Origin: DASVFB01 sp963815965 | GTDB lineage: Bacteria; Actinomycetota; Thermoleophilia; Gaiellales; Gaiellaceae | Assembly (NCBI GenBank): GCA_963815965.1 | Contig: CAWFIT010000017.1 | Span: 1-64,000 of the forward strand | DNA length: 64,000 nucleotides | Reading direction: 5' to 3' | Shown: in pieces, positions 1 to 9,084 of the stretch | Layout of the letters: every line of letters begins with the position of its first letter | How positions within the stretch are numbered: the first letter of the stretch is position 1 | Notes under the pieces: model-generated | The model's input: only the letters and a program-made list of their open reading frames with translations | Told to the model about the DNA's origin: nothing | The model's database searches: none | Made by a program: the position numbers and the translations under genes

Positions 1-272
1 CCCCCGGCGCGAGAAGACGCCGAGTAGCAGGGGTGTCTGACCCAGGTGCGCCCACCATCGAAAACCCTGCGACGGATGACGGCGGGCGCACACGTCGCCG
101 GGCGGTGGCGCGCCACCTCGTATTGCGTGCAGACAAGCGGCAGAAGCCTCGTTCAGCACGACACCGGCCCGGCGGCCCGCCGACGATCGGCCCTTGTTAG
201 GCGCGGCTGGGTAGCACCACGCCGCGCGAGCTGAATCGATCGCCCGTGGCGGGGCCGTACCCCGCTGATCCT
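1..272. other. short left-edge stretch, no gene recognised
   Basis: No convincing coding sequence was seen. The minus-strand frame that starts the LhgO-like gene at 1392 stays open to the window edge only because stops are rare in GC-rich DNA; the conserved part of that protein ends at 273 in another frame. A GGTGTCTGACCC string near position 33 resembles short palindromic dispersed units seen in some actinobacterial genomes, but a single copy proves nothing. Confidence 0.4.
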
Positions 273-1392
273 TCACGAGAACGCGGGTCCCTCGTCGTTG
301 AGTAGTTGCCCGATCACCGCGTCCGCGAGCGGCAGCGAGGCGGTGAGCCCGGGCGATTCGATGCCGAAGAGGTGCACCAAGCCCGGTACACCGTGCTCCC
401 GCGAGCCTTGCACGAGGAAGTCCGCCGCGGGTGCGCCCCTCCCCGAGATCTTGGGGCGGATGCCCGCGTAGTCCGGCCCCAACGCCCCATCCGGGAGTCC
501 GGGCCAGTAGCGCCGGATCGCCGCCGTAGAAGCGCTCGGCGCGCCGCGGATCCACCGTGTAGTCGATCCTGTCTATCCATTCCACGTCCGGGCCGAAGCG
601 CGCCCGCCCGCCGAGGTCGAGCGTCACGTGCACGCCGAGGCCTCCGGGCTCGGGTACCGGGTAGACGAGGCGCGAGAACGGCGAGCCCCCCGCGAGCGTG
701 TAGTAGTTGCCTTTGGCGTAGAGCTCGGGCGGCGCGAGCTCGGCGGGGTAGCCCTTGATGCGGCGCGCGAGGCTCGGCGCCCGCAGACCTGCGCTGTTCA
801 CCACCTGCGTGGCAAGGATCGGCTCGGCGCCCGCGACGTGCAGCTCGATGCCGTCGGCGCGCACCACCCCCTTCGTGAGCGGGCTCTTCAACGCGAGCAT
901 TGCACCGGCGCGTTCCGCATCGCCCAGGTAGGCGAGCATCAGCGCGTGGCTGTCGATGATCCCCGTCGAGGGCGAGTGCAGTGCCGCCACGCAATGCAAC
1001 TCCGGTTCCATCGCCAGAGCTTCCGCTGGGCTCACGGGCACGACATCGGTGACGCCGTTGGCGTGCGCTTTCCGTCGGATGCCCTCCAGCCCCTCCAATT
1101 GCGCGGCGTCGGTGGCGACGATCAGCTTGCCGCAGCGCCGGTGCGGCACCCCGCGCTCGTCGCAGTAGACGTATAGGCGCTGCCGACCCTCCACGCAGGT
1201 GCGCGCCTTGAGCGAATCCCGCGGGTAGTAGATCCCGGCGTGGATGACCTCCGAATTGCGCGAACTCGTATGCTTGCCGATCGCGTCCTCGGCCTCGAGG
1301 ATCACGACCTCGCGTCCGGCCGTCGCCAAGGCGCGCGCCACTGCGAGGCCCACCACGCCGGCGCCGATCACGACTGCGTCAACGCGATCCAT
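273..1392 (-). CDS. lhgO: L-2-hydroxyglutarate oxidase-like FAD oxidoreductase, one frame break
   Basis: FAD-dependent oxidoreductase of the DAO/LhgO family, which oxidises L-2-hydroxyglutarate to 2-oxoglutarate. The ATG at 1392 is followed by a Rossmann FAD motif (VIGAGVVGLAVARALA, residues about 8-23), then SRNSEVIHAGIYYP and a C-terminal GIRPKI...GIESPGLTASL block typical of the family. The conserved sequence changes frame once at about 521-530: upstream AERFY and downstream AAIRRYWPGLPDGALGPDY join perfectly if one base is removed. Total length of about 372 residues is normal. It is divergent from the SARP regulator 51 bp away. I read the break as a sequencing indel; a real pseudogene cannot be excluded. 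Confidence 0.8.
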
Positions 1393-1443
1393 GAAGGAAG
1401 TTTCGCTCGACGAGGAAAGCGCCGTCCAGGCATCCTGCGGACG

Positions 1444-4353
1444 GTGCCCGACGTCACTGTCACGCTCCTCGGTGGCTTTTCTGCCTTCGTTGACGGCGAG
1501 CCTGTGCCCGAAACGGCATGGCGGTTGAAGAAGGCGCGCGAGCTCGTGAAGCTGCTCGCGCTCGCGCCCGATCACCGGCTGCATCGCGAGCAGGTCATGG
1601 ACGTCCTCTGGCGCGAGCTCGCACCCGCGGCGGCGGCGAACAACCTCCACCAGGCAGTGCACGTCGCGCGTCGCGCTCTCGACCCTGACGCGATCAGCGT
1701 TCGGGAAGAGGTCCTCTCCCTCGCCGCGGACGTCGACGTGAACCGGCTCGAGCTCGCCGCGGTCGATGCACGCCGCACGGGGACACCCGCCGCCTATCGC
1801 GCCGCACTCGCGATCTACAGCGGCGAGCTGCTGCCGGAGAACCGCTACGACGACTGGGCGATGGGCCGGCGAGATGAGCTTGCAGGGCTCGCAGCGGAGC
1901 TCGCGGCGGAGCTCGCCGCCCTGGGGCCGACGGACGGGTTGCGTGGGCTCCCGACCGACGCAAGCTCGTTCGTGGGCCGCGGGCGCGAGCTCGCAGAGTT
2001 GGGCGCGCTGCTCGGGCACACCCGCCTGCTCACGCTCACCGGAGCCGGCGGCGTGGGGAAGACACGGCTCGCGCTCGAACTCGCGCGCGCTGTCGAGCCG
2101 TCCCATGCGGACGGCGCTGCACTTGTCGCGCTTGCTGCGGTGGCCGATTCTCGGCTCGTGCCGGACGCCGTCGCCGCGGCGCTCGACGTGAGGGCGCTTC
2201 CCGGACAGGATGTCGTCGACGCGCTAGTCGACTTTCTCGCGACACGCACGTTGCTGCTCGTCCTGGACAACTGCGAGCACCTGCTCGGCGCGAGCGCCGC
2301 CCTCGTCGATGCGGTGCTCCGATCCGCACCGGGAGTGACCGTGCTCGCAACGAGCCGCGAGGCGCTCCGCATTCCGGGCGAGATCGTATTCCGGGTCCCT
2401 TCACTCGACATCCCCGACCCGGAGCAGACGCTCGCGCCGAGCGAGCTCCTCGGCTTCGAAGCGACGCGGCTCTTCGTCGAGCGCGCGACGGCGGTCGCAC
2501 CCGGATTCGTGCTGGATGAGCAGAACGCGGCGGACGTCGTCCGCATTTGCTTCCGGCTCGACGGATTGCCTCTGGCGCTCGAGCTCGCGGCCGGCCGGCT
2601 CGGCGCGCTCAGCCCTGCAGCGATCGCCGAGCGACTCGACGACCGGTTCCGCCTGCTGCGCTCGGGCAACCGTGCGGCGCCAACGCGCCAGCAAACGCTC
2701 ACGGCGACGCTTCAGTGGAGCCACGATCTGCTCGAGCCCGACGAGCGGATCCTCTTCCGCAGGCTTGCCGTCTTCGCAGGCGGCTTCGAGCTCACCGCGG
2801 TCGAGACCGTCTGCACCGGTGACGGCGTCGACGTCACGGGCAGCGCCGACGTGCTCGCCCGGCTCGTCGAGAAGTCGCTCGTCGCCGCCGACGAAGGTGG
2901 TCGCGAGCGGCGCTACCACCTGCTCGAGACCGTCCGGCTCTACGCGAGCGAGCGGCTCGACGACGCCGGCGAGAAAGCCGCGATCGCCCAGCGGCACGCG
3001 TCCTGGGCGCTGGACCTCGCTGAGCGGGAACGCGACTCGCCGCTACTCGACCGCGAGAGCGCGAACCTGCGCGCCGCGCTCGACACGCTGCTCAAGCACG
3101 AGCCGCACGACGCGCTCAGACTCTGCGTCGCTCTCTGGCCGTTCTGGCTGCGCCGCATCGACCTCGACGAGGCGCACCGGCGCTTCACGGATGCGCTCGC
3201 GGCGACTCCCGAGCGCACGTCACTCCGCGCCGAAGCGCTGTTCGCGGCGGCGGCGCTCGACTTCCGCGGTGGCACGCTCCAGCGCGGCATGGCATTCGCG
3301 GAGGACAGCTATGCGGTCGCTTCGGAAATCGGCGACAACCGGGCCGAGTGGCGTGCGATGCAGTTTCTCGGTGAGTTCGGCATCGCGAACGAACAAGCGC
3401 TCGTCGATGCGGTCACCTGGCTCGAGCGTGGACTGGAGCTCGCGCGACGCGAGGGCTTCGCGGCCGCGGAGGCGATCGGCGTGTACACGCTCGGCGTCGC
3501 ACGCTGGGTTCTCGGCGATCTGGTCGGCTCCGAGGAATTGCTCGAGCAAAGCCTCGCGTCGTTGCGCAAACTCGCCGGCTCGGCTGAACGGATCCCGTCC
3601 CCGATCAACGTCGCGGACATGCGGTCCGACCAGGCGGGCCAGCTCGCGTTGCGAGTGGTGTTCGAGGAGACGCTGCAGCCGTTCGTCGAGATCTCGTGCG
3701 ACGCGGCTGTCGGCTACGTGCTTGCGAACCTGGCCGCCGTCGCGCGAGTGCGCGGCGACCTTGCTCGGGCGCGTGTTCTGCTCGACGAGGCGGACCAGCG
3801 GTTCGTGCAGGCTGACGACGAGCGGGGCAAGGCGGACGTCATGGTCCGACGCGGGTACCTCGAGCTCGAGGAGGGCTCTCTCCCGGAGGCGAGGGCGTGC
3901 CTAGAGCGCGCGCTCTTGCTGCGGCGGCAACTGAACGACCGGCGAGGCCTCGGGCTCGCGCTCGCCGGGCTCGGATTGATCGACACGACCGCAGGCGACC
4001 ACGAGAGCGCCGAGCGGCACCTCGCAGAGGCACGCGACATCTTCCGGCGCGCCGGCGACCGCTGGGGGCTCGCGAGCACGCTCTGGCGGACGGCGGACCT
4101 AGCGCTCGAGCAGGGCCGCCTGGACGACGCCGAGGCGTCGCTGCGAGAGGCCCTGACCATCCTCGGCGAGACGCAGCGTGACCGTTGGATCGCTCACACC
4201 CTCGGCGGGCTCGCCGACGTGGCGGCGCTGCGAGGCGACGTCGAGCGAGCCGCGACGCTGTTCGCGGACGCGCGCGATCGCTACGCATCGACTGACGACA
4301 TGGCGGGCGTCGCGTCCGTCGAGACGCGGCTCTCCGCGCTTGCTAAGGCCTAG
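1444..4353 (+). CDS. SARP/BTAD-type ATPase transcriptional regulator with TPR-like C-terminus
   Basis: Large STAND-type regulator of about 969 residues. The N-terminal 90 residues form a winged-helix/BTAD output module (begins VTLLGGFSAFVDG, then HREQVMDVLWRE and LHQAVHVARRALDP). An NB-ARC-like ATPase follows, with Walker A LTGAGGVGKTRLAL at about residue 199 and Walker B LLLVLDNCEHLL at about 274. The C-terminal half is alpha-helical TPR-like repeats rich in Ala, Arg and Glu. I chose the GTG at 1444 because the family motif starts right after it; the frame is open upstream only by chance. It lies 64 bp before an FAD oxidase and may regulate it. Ligand and target are not predictable from sequence. 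Confidence 0.85.
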   Translation: MPDVTVTLLGGFSAFVDGEPVPETAWRLKKARELVKLLALAPDHRLHREQVMDVLWRELAPAAAANNLHQAVHVARRALDPDAISVREEVLSLAADVDVNRLELAAVDARRTGTPAAYRAALAIYSGELLPENRYDDWAMGRRDELAGLAAELAAELAALGPTDGLRGLPTDASSFVGRGRELAELGALLGHTRLLTLTGAGGVGKTRLALELARAVEPSHADGAALVALAAVADSRLVPDAVAAALDVRALPGQDVVDALVDFLATRTLLLVLDNCEHLLGASAALVDAVLRSAPGVTVLATSREALRIPGEIVFRVPSLDIPDPEQTLAPSELLGFEATRLFVERATAVAPGFVLDEQNAADVVRICFRLDGLPLALELAAGRLGALSPAAIAERLDDRFRLLRSGNRAAPTRQQTLTATLQWSHDLLEPDERILFRRLAVFAGGFELTAVETVCTGDGVDVTGSADVLARLVEKSLVAADEGGRERRYHLLETVRLYASERLDDAGEKAAIAQRHASWALDLAERERDSPLLDRESANLRAALDTLLKHEPHDALRLCVALWPFWLRRIDLDEAHRRFTDALAATPERTSLRAEALFAAAALDFRGGTLQRGMAFAEDSYAVASEIGDNRAEWRAMQFLGEFGIANEQALVDAVTWLERGLELARREGFAAAEAIGVYTLGVARWVLGDLVGSEELLEQSLASLRKLAGSAERIPSPINVADMRSDQAGQLALRVVFEETLQPFVEISCDAAVGYVLANLAAVARVRGDLARARVLLDEADQRFVQADDERGKADVMVRRGYLELEEGSLPEARACLERALLLRRQLNDRRGLGLALAGLGLIDTTAGDHESAERHLAEARDIFRRAGDRWGLASTLWRTADLALEQGRLDDAEASLREALTILGETQRDRWIAHTLGGLADVAALRGDVERAATLFADARDRYASTDDMAGVASVETRLSALAKA

Positions 4354-4417
4354 CTAAGGCCGGGCAAAGACCCCGTGAGTACAAGTCGTCGTGCAACCAC
4401 GACGAAAGGAAAGCGAC

Positions 4418-5830
4418 ATGAGCCAGACGATCACTCGGGTACTCGGGGAAGCAACGGTCCAGGAACTGCGTGAAGCGGTCCGGGGCGAGGTCCTGACACC
4501 GGATGATGACGGCTACGCGGAGGCGCGCCGCATCTGGAACGGGGCGCACGACGGCCGGCGACCGGCGGTGATCGTCCGTTGCACGGGCGCAGCGGACGTG
4601 ATCGCCGCGGTCGGCTTCGCACGCAGCAACGACCTGACGATCGCCGTGCGCGGCGGCGGCCACAGCATCGCGGGCTTCTCCACCCTCGACGAGGGCATCG
4701 TGATCGACCTCTCGCCGATGAACGGCGTGCGTGTGGACACGGAGGCGCAGCGGGCAACCGTCGGGGCCGGTGCCGTATGGGCCGACGTCGACCACGAAGC
4801 GCAGGCGCACGGGCTCGCCACCACCGGCGGCCTCGTCTCGTCGACGGGCGTGGCCGGGTTCACACTCGGCGGCGGCATCGGCTGGCTGATGCGGAAGCAC
4901 GGGCTCGCCTGTGACAACCTCGTCAGCGCCGACGTCGTCACCGCCGACGGCCAACTCGTGCACGCGAGCGAGAGCGAGAACGCCGACCTGTTCTGGGGGC
5001 TGCGCGGCGGCGGCGGCAATTTCGGGATCGTCACGCAGTTCGAGTTCGAGCTCCATTCGGTAGGCCCGACTGTCTACGCCGGGCCGATCTTCTACTCGGC
5101 CGACGCCGACGGCGATCTCCTGCGCCTGTTCCGCGAGTGGGCGCCTGGCGCGTCCGACGACGTCACTGCTGTCATCGACCTCACGACCGCACCGCCGCTG
5201 CCGGTGATCCCGGAGGCGTGGCACGGTAAGAAGGTTGCCGCGTTCATCGCGACCTCTGCCGGACCGGTCGAGGAGGGGAACGGTCACGTGAGCGAGTTCC
5301 GCGACGTTGCCGAGCCCGTGGCCGACCTGCTCGGTCCGATGCCGTACACGGTGATCCAGACCTTGATCGACCCGCTCTGGACGAAAGGCACCCACGCGTA
5401 CTTCAAGGCGACGAACCTCGCCCGGCTCGACGACGAGCTGATCGACCGGCTCAGCGAGCTCCACCTGCAGGCGCCGGGGCCGCAGTGCGAGATCCACGTC
5501 CACCAGATGGGCGGTGCGGTGGCACGGGTCGGCGACGGCGACACCGCGTTCGCGGAACGCTCGATGCCGTACGTGCTCAACGCCGTCACCGGCTGGCACG
5601 ACCCGGACGCTGCAGACGCGCACATCAACTGGGCGCGTGCGGTAATCGAAGCCGCATCGGAAGCCTCGACCGGCCGGGCGTACGTCAACTTCCTCGGTGA
5701 TGCGGACGTCGCGCGGTCGTCCTACGGCGCCGAGACGTACGAGCGCCTCGTCGAGCTCAAGAACCAGTACGACCCGACGAACGTATTTCGGCTGAACCAG
5801 AACATCGAGCCGCAACCAGCAACGGACTAA
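4418..5830 (+). CDS. FAD-binding (berberine bridge enzyme-like) oxidoreductase
   Basis: VAO/PCMH-fold FAD-linked oxidase, 470 residues, the usual length. The ATG at 4418 has the Shine-Dalgarno AGGAAAG just upstream. The FAD-binding N-domain has RGGGHSIAG (residues about 86-94), whose His is the usual site of 8-alpha histidyl-FAD attachment, and TGVAGFTLGGGIGWL. The second attachment Cys of plant BBE is absent, so FAD should be mono-covalent at most. The C-terminal BBE motif YERLVELKNQYDPTNVFRLNQNI ends the protein. Substrate unknown. Two paralogs occur in the window (30733-32139 and 41267-42633). Its stop overlaps the next start (TAATG), so the GNAT is translationally coupled. Confidence 0.9.
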   Translation: MSQTITRVLGEATVQELREAVRGEVLTPDDDGYAEARRIWNGAHDGRRPAVIVRCTGAADVIAAVGFARSNDLTIAVRGGGHSIAGFSTLDEGIVIDLSPMNGVRVDTEAQRATVGAGAVWADVDHEAQAHGLATTGGLVSSTGVAGFTLGGGIGWLMRKHGLACDNLVSADVVTADGQLVHASESENADLFWGLRGGGGNFGIVTQFEFELHSVGPTVYAGPIFYSADADGDLLRLFREWAPGASDDVTAVIDLTTAPPLPVIPEAWHGKKVAAFIATSAGPVEEGNGHVSEFRDVAEPVADLLGPMPYTVIQTLIDPLWTKGTHAYFKATNLARLDDELIDRLSELHLQAPGPQCEIHVHQMGGAVARVGDGDTAFAERSMPYVLNAVTGWHDPDAADAHINWARAVIEAASEASTGRAYVNFLGDADVARSSYGAETYERLVELKNQYDPTNVFRLNQNIEPQPATD

Positions 5831-6324
5831 TGCAAACCCGAGTTCTCAAGCCGAAGCACGCCCCGACCCTCCTCGTGAGGCCCCTGCGGCACGGCGACGT
5901 CCGCGCCGTCAGGGGCCTCTTCGAGCGTTTGAGCGAGCGATCGCGCCGCACCCGCTTCAACGGGCCGAAGCCGTGTCTCAGCGTGCCCGAGCTCCGGCAG
6001 CTCGCCTCGGTCGACTCGACCCACTACGTGCTCGTCGCCTACGTCGAGGGCGACCCGCACGCGGTCGCGATCGCACGCCTCGTCCGCGAGGGCAGCAGCG
6101 CCGAGATCGCCTTCGCGGTCGCCGACGAATACCAGCAGCGCGGTATCGGGTCGGCGCTCGCCGCGGAGTTGGTCACGGACGCCCGCGCGGTCGGCATCAC
6201 CGAGATCACTGCTCTCGTGTCGAGCGACAACCCCGCTGCGGTCGCGCTGCTCCGCCGCATTGCGGGCGCGCTCGACATCCGTCGCGAAGGCCCCGAGCTC
6301 TCGATCCGAGTGGCAATCGCCTAG
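5830..6324 (+). CDS. GNAT-family N-acetyltransferase
   Basis: A 164-residue single-domain GNAT that transfers an acetyl group from acetyl-CoA to an unknown amine. The acetyl-CoA binding motif A is visible as VADEYQQRGIGSALAAEL (Q/RxxGxG/A at about residues 101-118), followed by the motif B-like VSSDNPAAVALLRRI. The ATG overlaps the stop of the FAD oxidase by one base, implying co-expression. It is convergent with the permease gene, 2 bp away. Confidence 0.85.
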   Translation: MQTRVLKPKHAPTLLVRPLRHGDVRAVRGLFERLSERSRRTRFNGPKPCLSVPELRQLASVDSTHYVLVAYVEGDPHAVAIARLVREGSSAEIAFAVADEYQQRGIGSALAAELVTDARAVGITEITALVSSDNPAAVALLRRIAGALDIRREGPELSIRVAIA

Positions 6325-6326
6325 CG

Positions 6327-8885
6327 TTACTCGTACTCGAGCGCCCTGAGAGGGTTGAGCTTCGCAGCTCGGCGCGCGGGGAAGATCGCGGCCACGATCC
6401 CGACGAAGATCGCCGCGACCATAAAGATGCCGAGCTGGGCCCACGGCATGAAGAAGTTGATCTCGTTGACGCGGGCAATCAGGAGGGCGGCCAGGATGAC
6501 TCCGAGAATGAGTCCGATGACGGCGCCGATGAGAGAGGTGATGACGCTCTCGTGGCGGATCATCCGGCGCACCTGTCGACGTGTCATGCCGATCGCCCGC
6601 AGCATGCCCAGCTCTCGTGTCCGCTCGAACACGGTGAGCACGAGGGTATTCACGATTCCGAAGATGCTCACGAGCACCGAGAGCGCAAGCAGAACGTAGA
6701 GGACGTTGAGGATGCTCTTGAGCCCCGCAACCTGGTTTTTCTTGAACTGCTCTCCGTCCGCGACCTTCGCGTTCGGGAATCCCTTGAGGCTCGCCTCGAG
6801 CGCCGTCGTGTTCGCCTCGGTGACGCCGCCCTTCATCGTCACGAACGTGAAGATGTTCTTCGGCTGCGTGTAGTTGGCGTCGAAGGTCGCTGTCGAGATC
6901 GTCACGGGGCCGAACGGCGATCCTCCGGCGGGCGGCTTGAAGATGCCCTTCACGGTCAGCGGCAACGTCTTGCCGGTCGGCGTCAGGAGCAGGAAGTTCG
7001 ATCCGGCCGTGAGGTCGTGGTTGTTGGCGAAACCGTCGTCGACGAAGGCTCCCGACGCGCCGAGCGTGGCGAGGACGGCCTGCGAGCCCTCCTTCCAGTT
7101 GAGGTTGATGACCTTGCCGATCGTCGGGTCGACGGCAGTGAGCGTCCTCGTGTGGCCGTAGACGAGTGAGTCGCCGGCCCGGACGTCCGAGATCGATTCG
7201 AGACCCGACGTGTTCGCCGCGGCTTTCGACGCGCTGATCGGAATCGGAGAGAAGTTGTTCTGCGCTGTGATCGCGTAGAACTGGCCTCGAGCGAGGTCGT
7301 CCACCGCGCTGTTGAACGTACTGATGATCGAGGCGGCCAAGGTCGCCACGAGCGTGACGAGCGCCAGGCCGATCATCAGGGCCGCAGCCGTCGAAGCCGT
7401 GCGCTGCGGGTTGCGCCGCGCGTTGTCGCGAGCAAGCGACCCTGCCGCTCCGCCGAACTCCTTTGCAGGCCAGCCGAGGACGCGGGCAAGTGGCGCGACG
7501 ACAAGAGATGACACGAGCGCGACGCCGATGAAGATGAGCAGGGCGCCCACTCCCATCCAGAGCAGCACCTGCGTCGTCCCGAGGTTCTTGCCGAAGAGGC
7601 CGTAGACAAGCGCTGCGAAGCCGAGGAGTGCAGTGGCCGCCGCGCCGACTCGGCGGAAGCGGTGGAAGCGTCCCACCGGCAATGTGGCTCCTTCCTGCAC
7701 GGCGGCGATCGGAGGCACGCGCGTGGCGCGAAGCGCCGGCCGAAGGCTCGCGAGCAGCGTGACGAGGATGCCGACGACGAGCGCGACGACGATGGTGCGG
7801 GTCTCGATCGTGATGCCGTTGTTGGGCAGCGTGAAGCCGACTGCATCGAAGAGCTTGAACAGGCCCTTCCCCAGCGCAAGGCCGACGAAGAGACCGACGA
7901 CCGACGCGAGGATGCCCATCACGAGGGCCTCGAGGATGACCGAGCGCAGCACCTGGCGTCTCGAGGCGCCGAGCGTGCGAAGGGTCGCGAACTCGCGCGT
8001 GCGCTGAGCGATCGTGATCGACAGCGAGTTGGCGATCACGAAAGCGCCGACGAAGAGCGCGACGCCCGCGAACGAGAGTAGGAACGTCTGGAGGAAGCTG
8101 ATGAAGCTATTCGTGTCCTTTGCATCGCTCGCCGCCTGACTGTTGCCGCTCTTGACCTGGGTGCCGGGCGGCAGGATCGCGCGAATCTGCGCGGTGAGTT
8201 GATCCGACGAAACACCGCTTTTCGCACTGACGCGGATCTGGTCGAGCTTGCCGGGCTTGTCGAACAGACGCTGCGCCGTCGGGAGATCGAACCCCGCGAG
8301 AGTCGCGCCGCCGATGCTCGAGACGGCGCCGAACTTGACGAGGCCCGAGACACGGAACTGCTCTACAGGCCCCTGCGCCTGGACGCCGATCTGCTGGCCG
8401 ATCTTGATGTCCTTCTTCCCTGCGGTCGATTCGTCGACCACGACTTCACGGGACTTCGGCCACGCGCCACTGACAAGGGTGAGAGAGTTGAACTGAGGCT
8501 GCGTCGGATCGACGCTGAAGCCGAGGTTCGGTGCGCCGCCGAAAACGATCGCCTTACCGTTCTTCCCGATCAACTGTGCCTCGCCGCCGACGCCGCCAAT
8601 TGCAGCCTTCACATCCGGTAGCGCCTTCACCTCCGGGAGCAGCGACTCGTCGAAGGACGGAGCTGTTGTGTTCCCATCGCTCGAGAGATCGAACGCCGAC
8701 TTGCCGGTGATGGCTGCGTCGGTCCCGCGGTAGCTCTGCGTGAAGATCGCGTCGAAGGCATTTGCGATCGAGTCGGTAAGGACGTAGGTGCCGCTGATCA
8801 TCGCGACGCCAAGGACGATCGCAATCGCCGTGAGCGACGTGCGAAGCTTGCGGCTGAGCAGGCTTTTGAGTGCGAAGGACGTCAT
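6327..8885 (-). CDS. FtsX/MacB-type ABC transporter permease, double-FtsX
   Basis: Integral membrane permease of 852 residues. An N-terminal transmembrane anchor (LTAIAIVLGVAMISGTYVLT) leads into a long extracytoplasmic MacB-like periplasmic core, then an FtsX domain at about 270-400. Further TM helices and a second extracytoplasmic domain precede the C-terminal FtsX domain with LLALSVLVSIFGIVNTLVL and ERTRELGMLRAIGM. Such permeases pair with a LolD/MacB-type ATPase; no ATPase gene is next to it here, which is unusual. Likely role: export or lipoprotein/peptide handling at the membrane, substrate unknown. Start ATG at 8885. Confidence 0.9.
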   Translation of the reverse strand: MTSFALKSLLSRKLRTSLTAIAIVLGVAMISGTYVLTDSIANAFDAIFTQSYRGTDAAITGKSAFDLSSDGNTTAPSFDESLLPEVKALPDVKAAIGGVGGEAQLIGKNGKAIVFGGAPNLGFSVDPTQPQFNSLTLVSGAWPKSREVVVDESTAGKKDIKIGQQIGVQAQGPVEQFRVSGLVKFGAVSSIGGATLAGFDLPTAQRLFDKPGKLDQIRVSAKSGVSSDQLTAQIRAILPPGTQVKSGNSQAASDAKDTNSFISFLQTFLLSFAGVALFVGAFVIANSLSITIAQRTREFATLRTLGASRRQVLRSVILEALVMGILASVVGLFVGLALGKGLFKLFDAVGFTLPNNGITIETRTIVVALVVGILVTLLASLRPALRATRVPPIAAVQEGATLPVGRFHRFRRVGAAATALLGFAALVYGLFGKNLGTTQVLLWMGVGALLIFIGVALVSSLVVAPLARVLGWPAKEFGGAAGSLARDNARRNPQRTASTAAALMIGLALVTLVATLAASIISTFNSAVDDLARGQFYAITAQNNFSPIPISASKAAANTSGLESISDVRAGDSLVYGHTRTLTAVDPTIGKVINLNWKEGSQAVLATLGASGAFVDDGFANNHDLTAGSNFLLLTPTGKTLPLTVKGIFKPPAGGSPFGPVTISTATFDANYTQPKNIFTFVTMKGGVTEANTTALEASLKGFPNAKVADGEQFKKNQVAGLKSILNVLYVLLALSVLVSIFGIVNTLVLTVFERTRELGMLRAIGMTRRQVRRMIRHESVITSLIGAVIGLILGVILAALLIARVNEINFFMPWAQLGIFMVAAIFVGIVAAIFPARRAAKLNPLRALEYE

Positions 8886-9084
8886 AAGGCGCGGCTCGAA
8901 CCTCCGGGGCGGGAGAGCGTGGCAGACACAGACTGCCTCAAGCGGCGAGTCAACGGGCCGTCAACGGTTGTCCAAAATCGCGCTGTGCAGGCCTGGGCCG
9001 AACAGAACCTTTCCATTTTCTTTTCGCGCTCCTTACGCGTGATGGGTATTCGGAGTCGTGACGTTTCCAGCGAAAGGCGGACGC

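Noticed and set aside
46..234. Short plus-strand frame at the left edge
   Set aside because: No ribosome binding site, no recognisable sequence and arginine-rich composition typical of a chance frame.
4343..5815. A 490-residue minus-strand frame opposite the first FAD oxidase
   Set aside because: Shadow of a clear BBE-type oxidase; codon pattern and motifs support only the plus strand.
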